From Verrucomicrobiaceae bacterium (lineage in GTDB: Bacteria; Verrucomicrobiota; Verrucomicrobiia; Verrucomicrobiales; Verrucomicrobiaceae): 64,000 nucleotides of DNA. This document shows positions 33,075 to 41,000 of this stretch, in pieces. Location of the stretch: positions 62,001 through 126,000 of the forward strand of contig JAEUHK010000092.1 in NCBI GenBank assembly GCA_016795465.1, given 5' to 3'. The first letter of the stretch is position 1. Each line of letters opens with the position of its first letter. The translations under genes and the position numbers were made by a program. The notes under the pieces were generated by a model. It did no database searches. It was not told the DNA's origin and saw nothing but the letters and a program-made list of their open reading frames with translations.

Positions 33075-35666
33075 TTACTCAACGTAAAGAAAACGATTTG
33101 AGCTGCAAAGCACCTGACAGAGGCTGGCCATCGCTTCTTGTGGCGGATTCGGGACGACGCCTTTCGGGTGCTGGATGTCGTGGTGGTATTGCGTGAGGGC
33201 TTTCGTCTGCTCGTCGAGGTAGGCGAGGCACTTGGTGATGTCGGCCTCGGTGGCGGGTTTGCCGTAAAGAAGCGTCCAGATGCGCTGGAGTTGCTTCGCG
33301 CGGTCTTTTGGTGCTTCTTTCTCGACGAGGTCGGCAAGACGGCGCGAGCTGTCGAGCACGAAGGTGTCGTTCATGAGCAGCAGAGACTGCGGCGCGACGG
33401 TGGTTTGCGCACGCATCTCGCAGTTCGGCTGCATCACGGGCGCGTCGAAGGTGTCGAGCACAGTGAGCGGCTTGCTGCGGCGCATCTGCACGTAGATCGA
33501 GCGGCGGAAATCGGCCTCGCCGGCGGGATCGACCTTGTTGAGCGTGATGGTGCCCTTGTCGATGCCGGTGATCACGCGGCCCTGCGGATCGCGGCCGATG
33601 CCGCTGGGCGGGCCGTAGCTGGTCTGCACGAGCGAGCCGGTCATGGCGAGCATGGAATCGCGCAGCGTCTCGGCATCGAGCCGACGGAGTTTAAAGCGGG
33701 CGTAGAAGCGGTTTTCGGGATCAGCAAGCAGCGAAGCATCATTCACCGATGACTGGCGATACGCGGCGCTGAGCACGATGAGACGATGAAGCGGCTTCAA
33801 CTTCCAGCCGCCCTTCACAAACTCATCCGCGAGGTAGTCGAGCAGCTCAGGATGCGTCGGCAGCTCGCCCTGACGGCCGAAATCACCGGGCGTGTTCACC
33901 AAGCCGCGACCCATGTGATGCATCCAAAAGCGGTTCACCAGCACGCGGGCGGTGAGCGGATGTTTGCCGCTCGTGAGCCACTGCGCGTAGGCGAGGCGTC
34001 GGCCGCTCGATCCGCTGCTCACGGGCACCGGTTTGAAGGGCTCGATCATCGGGCTGGCGAGGATGCCGAGTTCGCCGGGCTGAACGACCTGCTTCGGTTG
34101 ATCGTGATCGCCGCGATTGAAGAACTTCGAGACCGGCACCTGGCCTTTGACCTCGGTGAGGGCCATCACAAAGCCTTCCGCAGGCTTCGTGGCACGCAGC
34201 TTGGTGGCCTCGGCCATCTTGGCATCGACGAGGTCCTGCTTCTTCTTGTCGTAAAGATCGAGCGAGTAGGTGGCGAGCGCGGAGGGATACTTTTTGATCA
34301 GCGCCTTCTGCTCCGGCGTCTGCTTGGCCACGGGCGTGTCACGGGCGACGCGAAACGCGGCCTGCTCGGCCTGTGGCACCTTCTTGATCTCGACCTCGAA
34401 AATCTCATCGAGGAACTTCTTCGACATCGCGCGGGCTTCGACTTCGATCTCCTTGGCCTTCGCCTCGATCTCGGCGGCCTTCGCACGCTCCTGCGGCGAG
34501 TACAGCGAGTACAGGCGGCTGTTCGGCGCCCGCCAGGCTTCCCAGTGGTAGCCCGGATCAAAGATGGCGCGAAGGCGATAGTAGTCTGCCTGCGTGATCG
34601 GATCGTAGCGATGATCGTGGCACTGCGCACAGGAGAGTGTGAGGCCCATCAGCGAGGAGCCGAGGATCTTGAGCTGCTCGGCAATGACGTTGTTTTTCGC
34701 GAGCTTCGGATCGTCCACGGTATCGCCCGTGCCATCGGGAGCCATGCGGAGGAAGGCGGTGGCGATGAGCTGGTCCGTGCGCTTCGGGTCGAGCACGGCC
34801 TGCTGGTAGTCACCATGTGTTGCGCCGGCGAGTTCATCACCCGCGAGCTGCTCCTGGACGAACTGATCCCAAGGCTTGTCCTCGTTCAATGAGCGGATCA
34901 CATAGTCCCGAAAGCGCCACGCATGCGCACGCACACTGTCCGCTTCCGTGTAGCCGTTCGAGTCCGCGTAGCCGGTGACGTCCAGCCAATGACGCGCCCA
35001 GCGTTCGCCGTAGGTTTTGGAGGCGAGAAGACGATCGACGAGACGAGTGTAAGCACCGTCGGATGGGTCGGACATGTCAGACGAGTCGGACAAGAAGGCC
35101 TCGACTTCTTCCGGCGTGGGAAGCACGCCGGTGAGATCCAAAGTCACGCGTCGGATCAAGGTGCGTCGATCGGCCTCGGGAGCCATCGAGAGGCCTTTCT
35201 CGGCCATTTTCGCCGAAACGAAGGCATCGATGGGATTTCGTGTGTTCGCGGCTTTTGGCACTGCGGGCCGTTTCACCGGCTGAAAGGCCCAGTACTCGCG
35301 ATCTTCATCCAAAATGACTGGCCCAGGTGCCAGCGCAAGAGGCTCGGGCTTCGCAGTTTTCGCGCCTTGGGCGATCCACTTCTCGATCACGCCGAGTTGA
35401 GCCTCGGTGAGCGGTTTTCCCTTCTCCGGCATCTCGCCGCTGCGGATGACCTCGACGAGCTTGCTCTTCTCCGGATGACCCACGACGACGATTTCATCCA
35501 TGAAGCGGCGCAGTCGCAAATCGACGCCACCTTCGGGCTTTTCCTCCTCGCCATGACAGTGTGTGCAGTGTGCCTTCACGATGGGACGCACGTCCTTTTC
35601 AAACGTGAGCATAGGCTCCGCCGCGGACGCGGCGAGCGGGATCAAAAACAAGGCGGCAGACTTCAT
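33075..35666 (-). CDS. PSD1/DUF1549-DUF1553 planctomycete-type cytochrome protein
   Basis: 863 residues with a signal peptide. A cytochrome c-like PSC1 domain near the N-terminus has CTHCHGEEEKPEGG. DUF1549 (about 140-370) follows with 'HWLDVTGYADSNGY' and 'MGLTLSCAQCHDHRYDPI' split across two lines of the fold, giving a second CxxCH. DUF1553 ends the protein, with 'HPLTARVLVNRFWMHHMGRGL' and 'LMNDTFV'. These exported proteins are hallmarks of planctomycetes and verrucomicrobia; the chemistry is unknown. No DUF1501 gene follows directly, in contrast to the usual pairing. It lies 74 bases from the cluster A promoter side. Confidence 0.92.
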   Translation of the reverse strand: MKSAALFLIPLAASAAEPMLTFEKDVRPIVKAHCTHCHGEEEKPEGGVDLRLRRFMDEIVVVGHPEKSKLVEVIRSGEMPEKGKPLTEAQLGVIEKWIAQGAKTAKPEPLALAPGPVILDEDREYWAFQPVKRPAVPKAANTRNPIDAFVSAKMAEKGLSMAPEADRRTLIRRVTLDLTGVLPTPEEVEAFLSDSSDMSDPSDGAYTRLVDRLLASKTYGERWARHWLDVTGYADSNGYTEADSVRAHAWRFRDYVIRSLNEDKPWDQFVQEQLAGDELAGATHGDYQQAVLDPKRTDQLIATAFLRMAPDGTGDTVDDPKLAKNNVIAEQLKILGSSLMGLTLSCAQCHDHRYDPITQADYYRLRAIFDPGYHWEAWRAPNSRLYSLYSPQERAKAAEIEAKAKEIEVEARAMSKKFLDEIFEVEIKKVPQAEQAAFRVARDTPVAKQTPEQKALIKKYPSALATYSLDLYDKKKQDLVDAKMAEATKLRATKPAEGFVMALTEVKGQVPVSKFFNRGDHDQPKQVVQPGELGILASPMIEPFKPVPVSSGSSGRRLAYAQWLTSGKHPLTARVLVNRFWMHHMGRGLVNTPGDFGRQGELPTHPELLDYLADEFVKGGWKLKPLHRLIVLSAAYRQSSVNDASLLADPENRFYARFKLRRLDAETLRDSMLAMTGSLVQTSYGPPSGIGRDPQGRVITGIDKGTITLNKVDPAGEADFRRSIYVQMRRSKPLTVLDTFDAPVMQPNCEMRAQTTVAPQSLLLMNDTFVLDSSRRLADLVEKEAPKDRAKQLQRIWTLLYGKPATEADITKCLAYLDEQTKALTQYHHDIQHPKGVVPNPPQEAMASLCQVLCSSNRFLYVE

Positions 35667-35709
35667 CGGGGCACAAACCTACGCTCCGAGAGGCGTGAGT
35701 TTTGCTCTC

Positions 35710-37203
35710 TCACGGTGCGGTGGAGGCCGCGGGCCGCCATTCGACCTTCTCGAATCGCGTCGGGCTCTGGTAGCTGCCGAGGCCGAGGGCCATCGGGCGT
35801 GGATTCGGTCCCATCTCCCAGGCCGGTGTGATGGCCATCGACAGGTCTTTCGTGATGAAGGCCTTCTTAAACTGCCCGTCTACGGTGACACGCACCTCAT
35901 CGGGGCGCACCTCGATGAGCAGGTCGTGCGGCTCGCCATTCACGAGTGGAAAGCGGAAGCCGTAGCCCGCCGTGAGGTCCTGTTCGTTGATCATCTGCAC
36001 GCCGGCGAGGCCTTCCTTCCACGCATCCAGCTCCACGCTCGCCATGCGACCGCCACTGCGGAAAAACAAGGCCGTCGAATACTGGCCCGAGAGTCGCGTG
36101 ACACGCAGACGCACGTCGTAAGCCTCTGGCAGATCGTCTTCGAGCTTCACGAGGCAGATCTCCGCGCCGGAGGTCAGCACGCCGTTGTCATTACGCCAGT
36201 CACCGCGGATCACATCCTCCCAGATGCGAGTGCCCGCCGCCGCATCACGCCATTCACCCGTCACTTCCGCAGGCCCGGCTTTCCAATTCATCACCGCCAA
36301 AACGCCAACCAGCATCAAAGCACCCACCAACCACGGCCAAACACGCCGCGGACGCTCGTGCAGCGCTTTCATAAACTCAGCGATGCTCGCAAAACGCTCC
36401 GCTGGCTCCGGACGCAGCGCTTTCATCACCGCCGCGCTCACCTGCGCCGGAGTATCCCCCCGCAGACGATGCGGCGCGTAAAAACTGCCGCGCGGAGTTT
36501 TCCCCGTGAGCAATTCATACGCCATCACGCCGAGCGCGAAGACATCCAAGCGTGCATCCGCTTCTACGCCGCGAAACTGCTCCGGTGCCATGTAATCCAC
36601 CGTGCCCACCGCCGTGCCGCTCAGCGTCAAACGCGTGCTCGCCTCATGCAAAGGCAGCGCTAGGCCGAAATCGGTGACGCGGGCGGTGCCATCGGCATCG
36701 ATGAGCACATTCTCCGGCTTCATGTCACGATGGATCACACCCGTGGCATGCGCGGCCTCCAGTCCCGCCGCGATTTGTCGCAAAATGTGCAGTGCATCGG
36801 CCACCGGCAGGCCGTTGGGATGCTGCTGCAACTTCTCACGCAAACTGCCGCCCTCCACGAACTCCATCACAATCGCCGCACCGTCCTCCGTGCGCTGAAA
36901 ATCATGCACCGCGACGATGTTCGGATGCCGCAGCCGCGCCATCACGCGTGCTTCGCGTTCCAGGCGTTCGAGAAACTGCGGATCATCCGCCAGTTCACTC
37001 GCCAGCACCTTCACCGCCACCTCACGATCCAGACTGAGCTGCCGGCCCAGATACACCGCGCCCATGCCACCGCGACCCAGCGGCGTTTCGATCTCGATGC
37101 CGGCGACTTCGACCACCTGCTCCGGCTCCGCCAACCCCTGCGCCATCAAGGCCTCCGGCTTCAAACCGGAGAGGCGTCGGCGGGGTGTGCGTGAGTCGGA
37201 CAT
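35710..37203 (-). CDS. Ser/Thr protein kinase with TM and C-terminal jelly-roll sensor domain
   Basis: 497 residues, start at 37203. The kinase domain has LGRGGMGAVYLG, AVKVL (Lys), 'HRDMKPEN', 'DFGLAL' and 'APEQF'. A membrane helix (about 300-320) separates it from a C-terminal domain that resembles a DUF1080/LamG-type beta-jelly roll ('ALFFRSGGRMASVELDAW'). This Hanks-type receptor kinase is predicted to read an extracellular carbohydrate or surface cue. It is probably co-transcribed with the sigma factor gene upstream. A large hairpin overlaps the start codon region. Confidence 0.9.
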   Translation of the reverse strand: MSDSRTPRRRLSGLKPEALMAQGLAEPEQVVEVAGIEIETPLGRGGMGAVYLGRQLSLDREVAVKVLASELADDPQFLERLEREARVMARLRHPNIVAVHDFQRTEDGAAIVMEFVEGGSLREKLQQHPNGLPVADALHILRQIAAGLEAAHATGVIHRDMKPENVLIDADGTARVTDFGLALPLHEASTRLTLSGTAVGTVDYMAPEQFRGVEADARLDVFALGVMAYELLTGKTPRGSFYAPHRLRGDTPAQVSAAVMKALRPEPAERFASIAEFMKALHERPRRVWPWLVGALMLVGVLAVMNWKAGPAEVTGEWRDAAAGTRIWEDVIRGDWRNDNGVLTSGAEICLVKLEDDLPEAYDVRLRVTRLSGQYSTALFFRSGGRMASVELDAWKEGLAGVQMINEQDLTAGYGFRFPLVNGEPHDLLIEVRPDEVRVTVDGQFKKAFITKDLSMAITPAWEMGPNPRPMALGLGSYQSPTRFEKVEWRPAASTAP

Positions 37204-37272
37204 GGAGTGATGGAGTAGTGGAGTGATGGCTGATTGAAGCAAGAATCCATTACTCCACTACTCCATCACTCC
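37204..37272. promoter_or_regulatory. 26-base inverted repeat between sigma factor and kinase genes
   Basis: The left arm at 37204-37229 and the right arm at 37247-37272 are complementary over 26 bases with one G-T pair and a 17-base loop. Each arm carries short repeats of the type GGAGTGATGGAGTAGTGG. The left arm abuts the kinase start codon (37201-37203) and the right arm covers the sigma factor stop, so it could modulate translation or partial termination. Confidence 0.75.
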
Positions 37273-37997
37273 ACCGCCCCACCACTCAGCACCCGCATGA
37301 GATACCCCATCTCCTCGTCCACATTCGCGTCTGCAGGCTGCGTCTCCGCCACTTCGCGACGCAACGCATCACGAAAACGAGCCCGCAGGCGGTGCACGGC
37401 CACTTTGAAGGTGTTCGCGGTCATTCCGGCTTCGCGGCCTTTTTTCTCGTAATCGGCCGCATCGGCCTCGCCGGTCAAAAAGGGCCGCAAAACGGCAAAT
37501 TCAGCCGATTTGCCCTTCGCGGCGGCTTGTTGCTCCAATTTGTCCATCGCTTGATCCAGCACCGTGAGCGCCCATTGGCGGTCAAACATGTGATCGGCGC
37601 TTTCGCCTTCGATTTGCTCCACTTCATACCACGCCTCGGCCTCCGCGGCGTCGAAGCTCACTATTTGTCCGCCGCCGCGCTTCTGGCGGCTTTCTTTGCG
37701 CTGCTCGTCATTCACGTGACGCCGAAACGCCGTCAGCATGAAGGTGCGCATCTTGCCGAGTTCCGGGTTCGCGGCGGCGAAGAGCTGTTTTTGCAGCACC
37801 TGCACAAAAAAGCCCTGCACATAATCCTCCGCATCACTCGGCGAGGCCCCGCAGCGCCGGCTCCACGCATACAGCGGGAACCAATACGCGGCGCACAGCT
37901 CCTCCAGCGCCCGTTTCGCCTTCTCATCGCCGCCCTGTGATTGGATCACAAGACTCCAGCGGGTCGGTTTGAAGGCAGCGGGGGCGGTTTCGGGCAT
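37266..37997 (-). CDS. ECF-type RNA polymerase sigma factor
   Basis: 243 residues, start at 37997 (MPETAPAAFKPTRWSLV). Region 2-like 'RALEELCAAYWFPLYAWSRRCG..PSDAEDYVQGFFVQVLQKQLF' spans the first 75 residues. A later helix-turn-helix-like region, 'GMTANTFKVAVHRLRARFRDAL', fits sigma region 4. This is the large PVC-type ECF family that is usually paired with a Ser/Thr kinase, as here. No anti-sigma factor gene is adjacent. It lies 64 bases from the divergent start of the 1942-residue secreted protein. Confidence 0.88.
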   Translation of the reverse strand: MPETAPAAFKPTRWSLVIQSQGGDEKAKRALEELCAAYWFPLYAWSRRCGASPSDAEDYVQGFFVQVLQKQLFAAANPELGKMRTFMLTAFRRHVNDEQRKESRQKRGGGQIVSFDAAEAEAWYEVEQIEGESADHMFDRQWALTVLDQAMDKLEQQAAAKGKSAEFAVLRPFLTGEADAADYEKKGREAGMTANTFKVAVHRLRARFRDALRREVAETQPADANVDEEMGYLMRVLSGGAVE

Positions 37998-38061
37998 TGG
38001 CGGGATTTTTTTCTGTGGCAAAGTGTAACCGCTTCCGGGCTTTGACCAAGAAACAGAAGCC

Positions 38062-41000
38062 ATGCCCCCCATTTTCTCGAAAGCTCTTCTCTTTCTCACG
38101 CTCGTCATCTCTGCCGCCGCGCAGGTGACGACGACGGGTTTTAACAATGCGGCGCGCACGGAGGCGCCGGGGACGCTGCTTTCGCATCCGGTGACGAATG
38201 GGTCGGAGCCGATCGGGCGGACGACGTCGCTCAATTATCTGAACGGGTGGATCATCGTCGGGGCGGAAATTCCGGGATCGCGGCCGGGGTCGGATTTGTC
38301 GCTGCGGGTGTATGACATCAGCGATCCGGCAAATCCGGTGCGCAGGCTGCCGTCGGACTTTGGTTTGAGCTATCCGAACAACCTCTGGATTCAGGACAAC
38401 TACGGCTGGAATGCACACGGCACGGCCCAATACGGGAATCTGCTATTGCCGCAGCCGATTCGCGTGAATGGCTTTGGCGGTTTGGTGGAGCTCGGCGGCA
38501 CGAATGGCATCCCTTCCATCAATTCGCTGCCTATTCTCTACAATCGCTCGTCGCAGGCTGGCCCCTGGCTGGTAGGCACGCAGGACGGGAGAATGCTGTG
38601 GTATGGAGTCGAAGATGCAGACCTCACCATTTCGAGGCTGTATTTGAACGCGAACAACTTCGTCGCCGGACGCTTGCTGGCCACTTTTGATCATGTGGGG
38701 CCGTTTGGCGGCGGGGACTGGCATCCGATGCTCTTTGGCGATCTGCTGATCATGGCACGAAGCGGCGGTGCGGCTCGCGATGGCGTGGTCGTGTATCGTT
38801 TGAGCTACAACAACATGGACGATGGCAATGCGGCGAATGACAGCATCACGCCACAGTTCGTCGGATCGCTCAGCGGCGGCTTTCAGGGCTACTGGCCGAA
38901 TCTTTTCAGCGATGGCACGGGGCTGTATGTGATCGGCTCGACGACGGACATCCTCATCGGCGCGGACATCACGCAGGCGGCGCATCCGTCTGGCACGGGA
39001 GCGCTGCAAACGGTGGCGAGCCTGACGGTGCCGGGCTTCACGAATGCGTCGTATCCGGTGTATCAGGACAACTTCGGCTTCATCCACAACCGCAAGATCG
39101 ACATGACGCGCTTCCTCGCGGGCGATGCGAATCCGATCGTGCTCACGCTGAATGAGGTGAACCCGCCGCGGCCCGCAGGAGCGCCTGCGTTGCCGCAGGG
39201 AGCGCTCGTCGGCGTGAACACGTCGCAGATGTCGCTGCCGCTCGGGAATCTGTGGCTCACGGGCGGTTATCCGATCCCGAGTTTCAATCAAGGCATGGGC
39301 GTGTGGGTGCATCAGCAGGCCGCGGACACCACGCCGCCGCGCGTGAGCTTTCACATCCCGCAGGCAAACCGCACGAACTACCCGCGCCATGCGCCGCTGA
39401 GCTTCCTCGTGCACGAGCATCCACGAAACGGCGGACCGCGAAATGGCATCGACTTCACCGTGCGGCCTGTCGGTGCAAATGACACGCTGGGTGCCTTTGT
39501 GCCGGGCTTTTTGATCCACGACTTCTCCGGCAACATGACTTTCACGCCAGATGCGCCGCTGGCGGCCGATACGACGTATCAGGTCGATTTCCTGAGCAAT
39601 CCGGCGCTGCAAATCGGCTTCCGCGATGCGGCGGGGAACTACATCGAGCCTTACAGCTATCGCTTCTCGACCGGTGGTGGCGTGAATGCGACCGCGCCGC
39701 CGGTTTTCACGAGCTTCACGGCCAGCAGCTACCAACCCGCGCCCAATCAAGCCATCACGGTGAATGCCGCGGCGACCGGCACAGGCACGCTGGAGTTTCG
39801 TTTCAACTTTGACGGCACCTGGGGCGCATGGAGCACGAATGCGTCGGCGGGCTTCACTTACACGAGCGCCGGTCGTCCACGCGTGCTCGCGCAGGTGCGG
39901 GATGCGGCGGGAAACATCGTCACGACCTCGCTGAAGCTGCTGGTGATCACCGCGCCGCCTGCGGGACCGCGACCAACCCAAAGCAGCACGCTGGCCATCG
40001 GCGATGATGCGGGCACGCGGCGTGTGTGGAGCGTGAATCCCGACTCAAATACCGTCACTGTGGTCAATGCAGTCACTGGCAGCAAAGAAGCCGAATACGC
40101 GGTGGGCGTGAGTCCGCGCGGCATCGCCCGCGATGCGAATGGCCGCTACTGGGTCACCTGCCACGGCAGCGACGAGATTCGCGTTTTGAATGCCGATGGC
40201 AGCACGCATGCCACGATCCCGCTCGCGTATGGTTCCGCGCCGTTTGGCATCGCGGCGTCGCCGGATGGCACGCTGCTGTATGTGACGCTGTTTGGCTCCG
40301 GGCGTGTGCATCGCTACTCGGCTGCGGCTCCGGGCAATGCGCCGTTGACGGTGAGCGGCGTGAATTCCGCCCGCGCCATTGCCATCAGCGCGGATGGAGC
40401 ACGTGTGTTCGTCACGCGCTTTCTTTCGCCGGACCTGGAAGGCCAGGTGGGCGAGTTCACGGCCACGCTGGGCCTCACGCGAATCTTTTCACTCACGGCG
40501 GCACGCACCATTGATGGCGGTGATCGTGCGGCGGGCGTGCCGAACTACCTCGCTGGCATCGCCATCTCGCCGGACGGCACGCGTGCGGCGGTGGTGTCAA
40601 AGCAGGACAATGTGCAGCGCGGCACCTTCTTCGGCGTGGGCAATCTCACGCACGAGACGACGGTGCGCAGCGTGATCTCCTTCCTCGATCTCACGACGAA
40701 CAGCGAGATCCCGAACTCGCGCCGCGACTTTGACAACAGCGACAGCCCCAGCGCGGTGACTTACACGCCGTTGGGCGATCTGCTGCTCATCACGCATCAG
40801 GGAAACAACCGCGTGGTCGGCATCGATGCCTTCAATCTCGCGCCGTTGTCCGATCAGGTCATCGGCGGCTCCACGACCTCGCAACCCGCCGTGCTGTCGC
40901 TCGAAGTTGGCACCGGACTCGCACCGCAGGGCCTGCTCATCGACGCCGCATCGAATCGCCTCTTCACCCAGGACTTCATGGGCCGCAGCGTCACCGTTCG

